Shown: positions 38,355 through 52,386, counted from the first letter of the stretch. The stretch is 64,000 bases of DNA from Chrysomallon squamiferum (GCA_012295275.1 CM022679.1:23494502-23558501); one strand, 5' to 3'. The notes: generated from the sequence alone by a model not told the origin. Made by a program: numbers and translations.

Positions 38355-41320
38355 ATGTCCAAAACTATTGTAAGTTATGCAGCTCTTTCGATGTTTTCTT
38401 GTTTATTATGAACTGTCGTTGTTTGTTTAAACAATTTATAATTTATTCGTTTTCTTCTAATATTCTGTATGATTGAATTACGAATACTCAGAATATGTTG
38501 ACGGAAAGTAAATAAAAATAAGCATTATGATTATAATCGTCAAGTGAAATACCAAATTTCATTTTTTTTAATTTTATTTCGATATTTTTTTTTTTTTTAT
38601 CGGATTCGGTTTTTGTTGCTAAAATGTATATTAAAATGATCAATATTCCTAGTCTGATATATTTCATCTTCTGAAAGTGATAGTGATAGTGATACTAGTT
38701 TGTTTTTTTATGTGTCACTGTGTGTGTGTTATTTTTTTTTTTTTTTAAATTATATATATAATATACATTTTGTTTTTTATTTATTTATTATTATTATTAT
38801 TATCATCATCATCATCATTTATCATTATTATTATTTTGCTTATTTTAAAACATTTTATTCTTGAATTTGGGTATTTTAATACTTAACAAAAACACTGGGT
38901 GATTAAAATTAAAATTGTCATAGTTAATTTATTTTGCTTTTTAAATGTTTGTTTAAATATTTGTATATTACTAATAAATAATAGTTTTGTATGTTATCAG
39001 TTTAGTAATAAATTTTAAAGACTTACTAATAATCATTACGATTATAATATATCAAACACTGTCAACTAATGATTGAACAGACATGATCTGATAACAAAAA
39101 GAGTGTGTACCATGTTAAAAATTTATATTGTCAATTATGTTTTTATGTAACTGATTGCCTTTTTAGTAAGTTCTTTTTGCTTCAGACTGTAAGAGTGCAA
39201 TCTGCTGATCAGGGAACTAAAAGAATTGAAACTAAAGGTTCAGAAACTATTGCGAATTTTCTAAATAAGGTAATACCAATTTTTTTCCTTTATACTTAGA
39301 CGTGCACATATGATTATATATTATCTGTTATAATAATTGTTATCTATTTGACTTTTGCCTCATTTATATGAATTTATAAGACTTCTCCACAATGAGACAC
39401 GTACACACACACAAACAATCTGGTCTGCATCAACAAAGTAATTTTAAGAGAATAGTAGGCACTCCTGTTTTACACCATATTTGAACATCCATTAAATTTA
39501 TGAAGAAAATGACTTTGTTCCTGTTTAAATAGATGTTAAACTAAACAAAAAAAAGCAACTGTGTAGGTGAATCCAGACTTGTGGATGTTGCTGTCTAGAT
39601 AATCTTGAATTTGAAAAGGTTGTTCATGATTGGTCTATTGGTATATTATTATTTCATAACAAATTTGTCAGTCAAAAATCCAGAAAATTATGGCTATTTA
39701 CAAATGTTAATTTAAACGAAGCACTAAACTTCAAGCTTTTTCAAACACTATCATGACTATGAATGTGCTTATTTATTTATATTTATTTTTTATTTTTTAT
39801 TTTTTTATTGTTATTGTTTGTTTATTGTTGTTTTTGTTTTTTTTAGTTTACCTTATTTCATATTCCCCTACTGTATTCATTCTTGATTAAACCACCACTA
39901 TTGATATTTTCTGCAGATTCAAGAAGCATTTGGCTTGGGTGACATTGGCTGGGATGTCTACCAGAAAAGAGACAAGACTGGACCCATAAGAACATCTCGA
40001 GCCAGAACTGTAGACTTTTATAAAATCAAGTAAGTTCAAATATTAATAAACAACCTCAGTTATATTTACGTTGGGTCAAAATACAAAATTATGCTTTTCT
40101 TCAGTTATTATTGATATCTCTTTTTTCTTTTAGAAAAGATATTTTAAAAAATATTTCTAGCTACCTTAGTTTTATTTCATTATATATTTTACATAATATT
40201 TAAAATTTATATTCTTTTGAAACCTGAAAAGATACATTACCTACATATATCATTATAGTTAAAGGTAACTTTGTATGGAGCAGTAGTATTATTATTAAAA
40301 ATAAAAATTAATAAACTAATTTATGATTTGAATTTCAGACATGGTGACATGGTGTATTTGGTCTGTGAAGCAAAACTTAATGAAAATGGAGAACCTATGG
40401 AAACTGGGAGTGGGACATCACTGGCAAGTATGGGTGGAATACAGCCAGATGAAGTGGATATCATCCTTGAAAAAGAAGATGGACGAATTTACAGAAAGAG
40501 AAATGATCAGCTGTTAGTTTCATTTTTGTTTTTGTTTTTCGTTTGGATTTTGATTTGATTTTTTTAACCAGATATCCAGTAATTCTTCTGTTTCTTCAGC
40601 AAATGCTATCCAGTTATTCAATTTTATCAATTTTATCTTGTGTGATTCCATGTTATCAGTATGTAATGAGGTGCATAAATGCATTGGATTGGTTAATTCA
40701 CAAAGCAAATGAGATTACAGTCTTCTGTTTCTATATGATTTAACCCTTTCATATTTGAGAGATGATGTGTTTTTCATAATGTCTGACACTATCAGCAGTG
40801 TGGCACACATAAATGAAAGATTACTAATATATATGTTTTTAATTTTCATCAGAAATGAGTTTTAGTAAGCAAATAATAACCAGTTTATTTTTCGAATATT
40901 GATTTCATTCAATTTGTTTGTTTTATTCTTATGTGTGTCTGTGAGTGTGCATGTGTGTGTGTGTTTGAAATGATGCTACAGAAAATGTAAGTTTTTATTT
41001 ATTCCCAAGATCTTGTTATTTTACTGATAGTAGTAATTGGTTGCTCGAGGTTCAAAATACTGCCATTTGTTAATACTATCAAAGTACACTTTCACTATAT
41101 TTATTTCAGATGCCATCATGGAGCCCATGGAAAATGTCTTCACTGTGTTCCTTTAGAGGTAGTTCAGACTCATTAATTAACTTTGTAAAATAAAGAAATT
41201 AATAATAATAAACAGTTTAAAAGTTTAAAGTCAGAAACTTTTTCTTTTTTTTTTTTACACATCAACATTATTCAAAAACATAATTATTTGTTGTTACATA
41301 AATTACTTTGTTACTTTTTT

Positions 41321-41385
<65 letters not shown>

Positions 41386-44300
41386 TTTATTCTTACAGCC
41401 ATATGATGAAGACTTTCTAAAAAGCTGTGATCCACCAATCAAATTTTTGTCTTTCCATGCTTACCTAAGAAAACTCACAGGAGGAGTGGACAGGTAATCA
41501 TCCTGAGCATCATTGTTAATCATCACCAGATGTATTATCACAACTGTTTAACCTGAAATCTTTCTTTATTAAAATTTAGTCATAATCCCTTTTACTCTGT
41601 AGAGTATAATTGCTACACTTCATTGAATTAGATCCATTATTCACATAGATGGAAATGATTAGTCATATTTGTAAATTTCAGAAATATAAATTTATCTGTG
41701 ACAAATTCTTACTCTGTATTATTGTAATCAGTTAACCATAAAATAAGCCTCTGTATGAAAGCATCAGTTAGTATGAGTTGGTTTAAACAGTCATCAGTCC
41801 CAAAATCTTCATTCTTTCTTAAGGTTTATTTTGTTGTACAGTCAACAATTTTATAATTAGTTATTTCTGCTAAATGCGTATTTTGTACAAATAACAATCT
41901 TAAAAATTTCTTTTTTTCTATAGACTTCTTGTTAAATTATATAGTTATATATATATATATATTTCTTTTTAGACAGTATTCAGTTAATAAATACAAAATT
42001 CTTTATCTTTAGGGGGAAGTTTGTGAACTTGGAAAATCTCAGCTGTAAGATTAAAACAGGCTGCAAAGAACATCCGCCGTGGCCCGGTGGAATCTGTACA
42101 AAGTGTCAGCCGAATGCAGTCACACTTAACAGACAGGTGAGTTTATTAATAACTGTTTTTACTGGCTTTAAAGACGGTTAGGTATGTTTTCATTAAGAAG
42201 CATTTATTTTATAAATAAAAAGAAACTAAAGCCAAAATTTTCAGCATACTTTTGTTTTTCGTTTTTTTTTTTTTGAAAAATGTTAAAGTAGAGAGTTTTG
42301 ATTATGTTTTTACAAACATAAAGAGAGTAATACTGATAATAATATTATTAATATATTGGTATTTTCATGCAAACTGTTTTGTATTTTTGAAAATAATGAC
42401 ACTTTGAAGAAAAAAAACTATGCTCCACATCAGGCATATATTTCAGTAAATAAATCAAATTTTGCTATATCAGTGAGAAATATATACCTGAACAAGTCAT
42501 TTTTTAAATTTTATTTGCATGTCAACTGTTACACATTTATTTCCAGAAATGTTACAAAACTTAGACAATTTTATTAACATTAATTGTAAAAAAATATTAT
42601 TTAACTGTACAATTTGTCATTTTAAATTTCAGAAATATCGACATATAGACAATATTATGTTTGAGAATCCACAAGTTGCAGACAGATTTTTAGACTTCTG
42701 GAGAAAAACTGGAAGTCAGAGAATAGGCATTCTATATGGAAGATATGAACCACACAAAGATGTTCCACTTGGCATTAAGGCAACAGTAGCAGCTATATAT
42801 GAACCACCTCAGGTATGTTTTTTTTCTACTGCTTCAGTCTACATGGAATTTAAATTTAAATTATTATATTCTTTTTCTAATTTTTCATGGAAATAAAAAA
42901 TCAGATGAAAAGAAAGGTTTCAAGAAACATTTATACCTTTTTAAATGAAATATAAATGAAGTTTCATATTACCATGTTTATGAAACGTTCTCACTGTTTG
43001 AGTGTGATTTTATATCTTTTAGGGAACTTTGTCACTAAATATGCAAAAAAATGAAGAAAGAAATAGATAATTTAATCCTTTTAAAAACCACATATTATGA
43101 TTTTTCTTTTTATTTACCCTTTTTTCTTTATTATTCTTCTTATTTTATGCTATAATAATTATTTATATTATCCTTATGTAAGTTACCACAGTTTCATTAT
43201 TTTTTTTATTTTTTGGCTTAATTTTTCAGTTATGTTCAAAGAATAAAATTGAGTTACTGGAAGATGAAAAAGAAAATTTAATAAATCAGGTGGCAGAAAA
43301 ACTTGGTGTAAAACCTGTGGGCTGGATTTTTACAGATTTGGTTGCAGATGATCTAACAAAAGGAACAGTGAAAAATTTCAGAGGAAATATGGTAGTACAT
43401 GTTTTTAGAAGCAGACTGTAGTTAAGGATTTAGCTGTAATGGGAATTATTATTTTTTAAGTGCATCCATCATTCAGTATCCCAATCCAGCCTTTGCCTCG
43501 TGACAGGTATATGTAAATTGAAACAAAATTTATTATAGAAGATAACTAATAAAGATTACAGTTTGCAAAACATTTTGATGCAGCAGGTTTTATCTTAACA
43601 ATATAATCACAGAAGTTACATCTTGTTATTGTTACTGGTGTATTTTAAAGTTTTGTCAAACATTCATTCTGTGATTATTAAATTCAACAGGACTATTACG
43701 TTCTATAAAACAGTCAAGAAATCATCTGTTACATTTGAATTCTAATATTTAAAATAAAGTAAGTTTCCTAAAAACTTTTTTTTTTTTTTCAGGATGCTCA
43801 TTTCATCAGCTCTGAAGAGTGCATTATGGCAGGGCATTTTCAAAATAAATACAAAAATCCTTGCAAACTTTCTCGAGATGGCTACTTCGGTTCCAAATTT
43901 GTTACTGTGGTTGTCACAGGTTTGAAAATATAACATGTTAGCATAAAAATTTATTTAATTGAAAATGCATTAAAAAGTAAGAAAGACTAGTCTAAAAAAA
44001 AAATATCTAAATTAATTGAAACTGAAATTATTATTTGAATATTAAATAAAAATTTAAAAAATTAAAAAATGATGAAGAATGTTCTTCAGTAAATGTATTA
44101 TTTATATATATTGTTAGAACTGTAAAACATTTCTTAATATTTTTGTGTTAATAGATGCTTAATACAGTATTTTGGATCTAAAATACAGAAAGCTCATTGC
44201 ATTTATTATCAGTTATCTACCTTAACCCAAGATTTCTAATTTCTGTTTTTATTCAGTTTCATCCACATTTCACATAAAGAAAATTTTTACAATAATAAAA

Positions 44301-45153
44301 TGTTAAATATCAGTTCAGAGTTTGTTTTCACAAACATTATTTTCTGCAAATAAAAATTTCCAAAAAAGTCACTTCTTTTCATCAGGTACGTAATCACAAT
44401 TATTATTGTTATTCAAATTTATTTGGCACAAATATTCCTCTCTAATGTGACCTATTAGAAAATAATACTTTTTATTTCTTTGAATGACTTCAGGTGACAG
44501 TACTAACCAGATTCACTTTGAGGGTTATCAGGTAACAAACCAATGTATGGCTCTTGTCAATGATGAATGTCTTATTCCCACCAAAGATGTTCCAGAGCTG
44601 GGTTACATAAAGGAATCTAGTAATGAACAGTATGTCCCCGACGTCTTTTATAAGGTAAGTGGATTCTGTTGTTTTTTTTAAAAATAAATTCAGTATATAT
44701 CCCTGATGTTCTTTATATGGTTGGTTCCTTTTCTAAAAATGTACAATGGTATAAATTTGGCAGTTTGTTTGTACCTGGTAGCATTTGATGTCTTTATAAT
44801 AATATTTTGTTAAATATATAATAGTGGATTTTGTAAATGTACGTATATTTTTAGAACTTTCAAGAGTAATGTATTATTAGTGAGTGTACGTAAATATTTT
44901 CAGGCCCATTTTCAGGATTTACTTCCAATTGCAGATTGCTCTTTTGAGAAATAATAGTTTTTTTTATTCCTGTAATAATGTTAAATCATATCTTTAAAAA
45001 AAATTAAATTAAATCAAAAATTAAAACATAAGCTAAACAAATGATAATTATTAAAAAAAAATATGACTTTATCCCAAAGGAGTTATTGAAGTTGTTTAAA
45101 TGGGAAACATATTTTTTATTTAAATTTTCGTGACAACAAAATATTATTATTAT

Positions 45154-45188
<35 letters not shown>

Positions 45189-46833
45189 TACAACTATGAT
45201 GTTAAATTCATTATATATATTAAACTTCACTGTTTATTGTTAGGATAAGGATAATTATGGTAATGAGGTGACCCAGTTAGCGCGGCCTCTACCCGTGGAG
45301 TATCTGCTTGTTGACATCCCAGCAGCTTTTCCAGTAGAGCCCCAGTACACTTTCAAACACAACCCAGACGTAAAACCATTTCCTATTGAAAACAGAACAG
45401 ATCTGGGAGAAATACAGGCAAGTGTTGTAAATTAGAAACACATTTAGCAATTTCTTATCTCATTTTAACAGTCAATCTGTGCTTGTAAAGAAAAATATGA
45501 AAATTAATGACAACAATTCAATATTATAGATATACGCCTGGAAACATTTTGAGTCTTGATTATTTTTCTTTTATCATCATACAAATATTTTAAAAGAAAA
45601 AAAATATATATCTAAATGGTGATTTGAATTTTGCTATATTGGACAGGTATTAAAGTTTTAGAGCTTGAAAATGAACTGTATTTTTTAATTATTATGATTA
45701 TTTCACTTAATCAGCTGGGCTTGTAAATATTTAAGTGAGTAACCAGTCTTGTTAATATGTATATATATATTGCATATAAATAAGTGTAAAAAATAATAAT
45801 AAAAGTTAATCTTATCTTTCAGGACTTCAACTCTCTAGTTCAGTACATTGGATCTTTTCAGCCAAGTCAGTTTTTGGAATGCATGTCAGATTTTCATTTG
45901 TTGATCTTCCTAGCAACATGTGAAATGTTACCACTGAAGGTGATCAAATTCAAATCTATCTGTGTAAATGTTATATTTAAATAAAATAAATACCATTATA
46001 AATAATATTGTTTTCCAGCCATTTAATATTAAGCACTGATAGTTGAGATTATTTTGTTTGTTTAGTTCAGATATTTTAAGTATTTATAAAGGGTTTATTG
46101 ACATGTTTTACGTAAAATTAACAATGCCATGAGGAAATTATTATTACTGTTGTCATTTTGTTTTACCTGTTAACATATTTTCTTAAAATATATATGATAT
46201 TTAATTTGTTTGTTGTTGGGTTTTTCAAGACAAAAATGAATGTTCTGTTGGAAGCTGTGAAAACAAACTCTGAAAGTAAAGCTATGGAATTCAAAAAATC
46301 AGAGGAGTGGGCAACTGTTGAAGAAATGATTGCAGCTCATGGTAAAGAAAATAATAAAATTCAATTTATATGTCAGTTCCAGTATTTAACTAAACCTGAA
46401 TTCATTTAGTTTAGAAGTATTATTAGAGAGTTGAAATATTTTATTGCTGCTTCTTTTTCTGTTTTCATTTTATTTTATTTTATATTATTATTTTTATTTT
46501 TATTTTATTTATTTTATTTTATAATATTATTATTATTTTTATTTTATTTATTTATTTTTATTTTTATTTATTTTTTATTTTTTATTTTTTTGTATGTGTA
46601 TTAACAAAATATTATATAAAGCTGTAGTCTTTATTGACATAAATGTTAACACTTTGTTCCCTACTGTTTCAGCACCATCACCTACAGTGTCTCGACAAGC
46701 ATCATATGTGGGTCCTGGAGCTGCACCCCTGCCCCCTATTGGTCAGTCAAGTAGTTTGTGGACATGTTCACATTGCACTTTTCTCAATCAACCTGGCCAT
46801 AACGCTTGTGATATGTGCTCTCTGCCTCGTTAG
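38355..46833 (+). CDS. NPLOC4: NPL4 homologue, ubiquitin-binding cofactor of p97/VCP, complete, 15 exons
   Basis: NPL4 pairs with UFD1 to recruit the p97/VCP ATPase to polyubiquitinated proteins for ER-associated degradation and chromatin extraction. Exons: 38355-38369, 39186-39269, 39917-40029, 40339-40512, 41110-41158, 41399-41493, 42013-42136, 42633-42812, 43230-43391, 43793-43919, 44494-44654, 45244-45417, 45823-45939, 46230-46341, 46673-46833. Phases close and give 615 residues; human is 608. In order: a UBX-like N-terminal domain ([18 protein letters not shown]), the NPL4 zinc-finger region with [21 protein letters not shown] and [21 protein letters not shown], the MPN-like core ([57 protein letters not shown]) and a C-terminal NZF finger, [20 protein letters not shown], with two CxxC pairs ten residues apart and the TF dipeptide used to bind ubiquitin. 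Exon 1 codes only MSKTI. The intron after 45417 uses a GC donor (GCAAGT). Exon 6 begins 14 bases after a long (T)n(ATT)n run. Confidence 0.97.
41315..41384. repeat. T-run plus (ATT)n repeat at the NPLOC4 exon 6 acceptor
   Basis: About 18 T residues followed by about 17 ATT units, ending 14 bases before exon 6 (41399). The repeat occupies the place of the branch point and polypyrimidine tract. Confidence 0.95.
45146..45187. repeat. (ATT)n and long T-run in an NPLOC4 intron
   Basis: Short ATT repeat followed by about 29 T residues, 57 bases before exon 12. Confidence 0.85.
46466..46590. repeat. (TTTTA)n-type low-complexity tract in the last NPLOC4 intron
   Basis: Degenerate TTTTA and TTTA units for about 125 bases, 80 bases before the final exon. 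Confidence 0.85.
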
Positions 46834-46900
46834 CATGCAATATAAAGAACTGGATAAATTGGTTATTTTTTTAAACTCGGCTTTCAGTGTCAATAATGTG

Positions 46901-46906
46901 AATAAA
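46901..46906 (+). terminator. Polyadenylation signal AATAAA
   Basis: AATAAA lies 68 bases after the NPLOC4 stop codon. Confidence 0.55.
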
Positions 46907-48004
46907 ATTCACAATTTCTTCTCCTTTTCTTTTCATTTTTTATTTCTTACAAATGATGACCTATTATTTATCAGTCTTTTCTCCTTTTTTTTTAATTTTT
47001 TTTTTTATATTATTATTTCTTTTTTATGTTTATGTAGAACTAGTTTCATACTTAAAGGACTTCTTTGAAGATTTATTTGGTTTAGGTAATAATTATGTTG
47101 ATAACTGGCCATGTTTGTATGTAACCTATATTGTTATGTCACATGGTACAAGAAAACCTCAGTAATAGACTTTATATTTATTTGATCACATTTTGTACAT
47201 AACTCAAAGATCAGTAACACTGTAACTGCTTTAATATTCTCATTTTAAAAGATTATATGTACTCCAATTTAGTTACTGATTTTTCACTGTTAGAAAAATA
47301 ATGAAAAACAAAATCAATGTTTTAATTGGCTAATACACTGATAGCAATTCTTGCATCCTTATGTTTCTATTTGTAAACAATATTGTTATAAAGTCACTTT
47401 ATATATATTTAAATCCTTTTAACATTAACATTTTTGATTTGTGAAGTCAAATGTGGTCAGATAACAAGAAAACAATGAAGACAAAAAAGGAAAATAAAAA
47501 TTTTGCCCAACATTTATACAGAAATAAAATGTGTGTATACATTATCCCAGAAAATTTTGCAAACAGGTATGGCAATTGATATGATTTAAAGTTTCATATT
47601 AAATGCTGCTAAATTTATCACATAAATTTTATATCATTTATCAAAATTAGCAATTTATTGTTAGCATGAGAGAATATATGAAGAGTTTTTTGTGTTTATT
47701 ATTTTTCAATTATTTTTCATTGTTTATACATTAGCATTGATGTCTGAAAAATTATGACTGTTTTCGACTGATAGATGTATTTATAACTGAATTTCAGAAT
47801 AATAATTTTCAACATTTTTGCTGAATACCTATGGTAGAAAATTTTCTTTCTTTAAACAAAAATAAAATAGATGCATTTGTATATCAGGTAGGCTACATTT
47901 AAATATTTATTTCATTAAAAATACAATTACAGTTTTAAAAATAAAAGTGAAAGAAATGTGTACGTGGTTGAGAATAAAACATTGAATAAATTGATTGGTG
48001 TTTT

Positions 48005-48061
<57 letters not shown>

Positions 48062-48289
48062 TGTCTCTGAGAGTATGTGTATATTATTTTCGAATACATG
48101 TACAGAGATTAAAGTTCTGATACCTCAGTATATCCATGATTACCTCACTTTGCAGCCAGTTAATCAAAGAATGAGCTTTGAGCTACTTTAAGTTATTTTA
48201 GAAAGTTAACATAATATTAATGTCTCACAACATAACCAGTTTGTCTTCAAAATCTGCAGTAAGTATACTCTCCTACCTCTATATATATA
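46907..48289. other. Intergenic AT-rich sequence downstream of NPLOC4
   Basis: No gene visible. Frames at 46643-47165 are out-of-frame shadows of the final NPLOC4 exon and T-rich 3' sequence. Longer 3' UTR forms could extend here. Confidence 0.65.
48009..48058. repeat. (CT)n microsatellite
   Basis: Uninterrupted CT dinucleotides for about 50 bases. Confidence 0.95.
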
Positions 48290-48608
48290 GGGTCATTCAA
48301 AAGTCCCGCTATACTTTTATATTTTAATTAAATAAAAACGTCTTTACGTATTTAATAAATTTAGTCATGAACGTTCTGTAGACTGCTGCAATTTGTCCCA
48401 TAACAAAAAAATCCCTGTTCTGTTTTCTTGGGCTCCATAGACTTCAACGTGAGCAACTTCTTTTTCGAGACACATTGCCCACCTCTTCAAGCATTCCTTT
48501 TCAACTGTGGTCAGCATCTCCCTTGTAACAAGATTACAGGCATTCCTTGTACGTTCCTCTAACTCTTCAAAGTTCATTTAATTAAAACTTAAACGTTTTG
48601 AATGACCC
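48290..48608 (-). mobile_element. Small mariner/IS630-like transposon remnant with terminal inverted repeats
   Basis: GGGTCATTCAAAA at the left end is matched by TTTTGAATGACCC at the right, with a second inverted match (TTTTAATTAAAT) slightly further in. Between them a 70-codon minus-strand frame (48365-48577) encodes MNFEELEERTRNACNLVTRE, later KRWAMCLEKEVAHVEVYG. That resembles the C-terminal end of the DDE transposases of the IS630/Tc1/mariner group, which finish with a similar helix and a CxxxxGxHxE-like stretch. Only about 320 bases remain, so most of the transposase is deleted. TA precedes the left end; the right flank is CTGCATA, so the target duplication is not clean. Confidence 0.65.
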
Positions 48609-48810
48609 TGCATATACATATATGTATATAAAATTATAGTCCTTGATTATAGCAGATATATTTTGTACCATAGAGAATCGTTTTGGCACAGTTCTTGCAG
48701 TTTTTAGTGAATGGTGAGAAAGTATGTAGTATGTCATTTTGTTACTTTTGTTTTAATTACATCAATTTCTTTTCTCTTTTTTTTTCTTTTGTGTATGGGT
48801 GTGTGTGTGT

Positions 48811-49025
48811 CTATTTTTGGTTTAGTTAACTAATTTTTATTGAAAACAAAGTTCAACAATAAAATAACAATTTTTTTATTTTATTTTTGTCTATATTTTA
48901 GTTCAGTCAACTAATTTTTATTTAAAACAAAGTTCAACAATAAAATAACATTTTTTTTTTTATATATTTGTTTTAGTTTAGATAACTAATTTTTATTGAA
49001 AACAAAGTTCAACAATAAAACAACA
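48811..49025. repeat. Three-copy tandem repeat, unit about 75-81 bases
   Basis: Copies begin near 48821, 48902 and 48977. The conserved core is AACTAATTTTTATTGAAAAC followed by AAAGTTCAACAATAAAA; copies differ mainly in the length of the T-rich spacer. The block contains no gene. Confidence 0.85.
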
Positions 49026-49149
49026 TGCACGGATGGTGTCATTTTCTTAAAAAAAAAAAAAATTATTTATATTTTTTTATATTTTTTAAATTATATTTTG
49101 TTGAAATGTAGAACAGGAAATTACGTAACAGTTGCTTATGGTAACTGGG

Positions 49150-49205
49150 CGGCGCAAGCCTGAATGATGTAATGGTTAAGGCGTTAGAATATTTCGATCA
49201 CTTTA
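49150..49205 (+). repeat. Possible tRNA-derived SINE fragment
   Basis: GCCTGAATGATGTAATGG then TTAAGGCG resembles the 5' half of a tRNA with an A-box-like TGATGTAATGG, as found at the head of tRNA-derived SINEs. There is no B box (GGTTCRA) downstream, so this is a fragment at best. Confidence 0.25.
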
Positions 49206-52100
49206 AAAGTTACTTATTTATTGAATCGTATGGAATTTTTCAGTTTCTTTTAAGGTTTTATACAATATGAATACAAAATGAAAATTAAAAAACTAAAAAT
49301 GAAAAAAGAAATGAAAGTATGTATACTCCTTGCTCACAATATCGTGGTACCTCAGTATATGTTTATATAAAATTACATTTACAAGAATAGATAAATATTC
49401 GGTCTAGCCATTAGGCTAATGCTTTCTTTTTCCTGCACAATGATCAACCATAATATCCTCTCTTTTCTTTAATCTTTAAATGCAGTATGTTTTGAACAGA
49501 CAGTATTGTATGTGTTTCTCTAACGTGTGCTAAATCTTCAGTAAAATATAAAGAAATGAACCTTATACCATCGTGCCAATAGTGCAGTCTATCATATTTT
49601 TTTAATCTCAATAATAATAATAATAATAATAAATAAAATATTTAAAACATAATTTAACACACACATACAAACTGGGGCGGATCTCTTATGAAAATAATAA
49701 CGCTTAAACTTCAGGGACCCTATTCCCAGTGGGGCCCCAGAACCAACTTTTGTCCACATTTCTTCAAAGTTACAATCAAAATCCATAGAAGAAGACTAAT
49801 TACCCAGACCTCGTTGTTGTTGTTGCTGCTGTTGCTGCTGCTGCTGGTGTGTGTGACTATTTAATGTCCTTCTCGCACATGTGAATTTTCATTGCATTTA
49901 TTAATACGTGTACAGAGTTAATTGTTTATTTTGACTTAACGATACAGCCTATACATTATTTATTTGTAATCATCCATCCGCCACTACATAATGTGGCGAA
50001 AGTACCAAACGTATCATAATATGGAATATCCCCTTGCGTAATCTTTCCTGCCACTTCTGCTATAAATTATTTTCACAACATTCTTACAAGCTGTAGAGTA
50101 TTGCTGAAAGTAAATGTATTTCTCGTTTCTTGTTTTTTTCATGAAACACAGAATGTAATTAAACCAAGTCACAAAAGATTTCTGGTGTTGGTGGTGGTGG
50201 GTGGTTGTTTGTTTAAACGATTATCGCTTTGTTAGCAAGCCGCCAAAACGAACGTGACAGTGAAATAAGAGCTCGAGCTAATTAGCATAGCTTTTGTTTT
50301 TTCGGTTGGCGTCTGCTACAGTTTCTGACTTGGTTCACATAAAAAGATTCCGAGGTGAGACAGATTAGATGGTTGTCACGCCTCAATAGAGACTATTAAA
50401 ACTATTACCGACAAATCAATAATAAAATATTTCTTCCATTTATAAGTGAATAAAATATATTTCAAACGGGTTTATAACTTAGATGTAATAATAATACGGA
50501 GCTGAATTTTATATAGATATAACTGATTTTAAATTTTATTCACTTATTTCTTTTTCTTATTTATTTATAATTCATTTCATCATGAAATTCATATGCCATT
50601 TACTAAGACAACACCTACATTTTTTAAATTAGAAAACTTGAAGAAAACTGCTATATCGTTTCAAGAACGAAGAAAATCCTAAGCGACTGATCGTCCATGC
50701 ATAACGAACGATCTTGTCTGCATTAAAATAAATAAATAAATAGATAAATAAATAAATAAAAGAGATGGAAAATTATAGATAAGTTCTAATAATAATAATA
50801 ATAATAATAGCTGTACGTTTTATTATGAAATTATTCGTACATTCTCTCTCTCTCATACATGCACTCATTCAAACACTACATACAAAAACAACAACAAACA
50901 AATAAAAAAATACGATCACATTCGGTTTGTCGTAACCCTGTAGCTAACAATAATTATATCTCTTTATCGTTAACTGTCTTAAAAATTAAGTGTCTGAAAC
51001 ACCTACGATATTTATTTGACTAATATTGATCTATCATATTGAAACTACAAAGTCAATGAAACACGACAGCTGTATTTATTGACCAGTAACAGCATGATAG
51101 AAAACAGAGCCTGACTTGAAGGATTCCAGAATTCTCGATCCAGTAGCTTTGCTTTATTTTGTTTAAATAAAACACGAATAAAGTTAAGTCATACCGAAAA
51201 CGTTATATATCTATATATATTTTTTATATTTTATTTTTCTCCACATATCATCGCTTAGCAAAGATTATTTTTTATAGTTTGTTATATCGTACGGCAGTCT
51301 GTATGTTTTCCCAATCCGTTCAGGAACACTTAGTCTCTACGGGCGCAGGACTGTGACAGGAGAACAAGATGAGGGCGGTCAACTGCTTTCCTAAATGCTG
51401 GCAGAATAGTGAAGAACATTTTAACAAAAAAGAACAAATTGACACTTGTGTTCCTTTTCTTTCTTTCTTTTGAATTTTTTATTTTATCTGTGTACAATTT
51501 CGGATGAATTCATTTGCCTCACTTAACCAAAAGCTCCCATACGCCCACGCTCAAATGAATCTTACAGGTCCTGCCTCGCATTAAATTGAGTTTTGGAATG
51601 AATGTGAACGATAAAGTCCCTTTTCTTTTTATAGTCTGAAAAAATATTTCATAGTATAATCCCTATGACAATGCACATAACAGAATAACAAAATTAACGC
51701 TGGTTCAGCACATTTTATTAATCACTTCTTTACGTTATCAGTCTTATGGATCGTCTATAATGATAATTATGTAAGAGTACATATCTCCAACAATTCATAA
51801 GCTACTATTATCGAACAGCAATCAAAGATTATTTTACATATGTGTTTTTAAGAACAGGACAGTAGGTATTTAGGGATTTCACAAAATATTCGTAAAAGAC
51901 TGACAGAAACAGCAGATTACGTACAGGGAGCTACATCCCGTTCTTCCAAATGAATTCTAGACATACAAACTGGGATGCAGACGTAAGCTCCCCAGGACAA
52001 AAGATTTCAAATGAAAAACAATAAAATAAAATAAATTAATAAGTAATGAGGCCACCACCATCAACAAGAAGAATAAGAGCAATAACAAATAAAACAACAA

Positions 52101-52138
52101 TATAAATATAAATATAAATATAAATATAAATATAAATA
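52101..52138. repeat. (TATAAA)n microsatellite
   Basis: About six hexanucleotide units. Confidence 0.9.
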
Positions 52139-52327
52139 AAACAAACAAAAAGACAGAGGAGTCTTACGCACCTATCCTAGCATCTGAATGAATAATTTTG
52201 TAAAAAGCTTGACATCACCACCATAAAGAGTAAATAAATTAAGATAATAATTTTAAAAACTTAATGAAAAAATAATTCTTTGTTCAAATTTATTTCAGAT
52301 TATTGTGGTGATTTTAATTAAATTTTA

Positions 52328-52329
52328 AG

Positions 52330-52386
<57 letters not shown>

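Noticed and set aside
41288-41395. Poly-isoleucine N-terminal extension of NPLOC4 exon 6
   Set aside because: It is the intronic T-run and ATT repeat; the acceptor CAG at 41396-41398 sets the exon start and the family sequence begins there.
49150-49205. A functional tRNA gene
   Set aside because: Only an A-box-like half is present; no B box and no acceptor-stem pairing.
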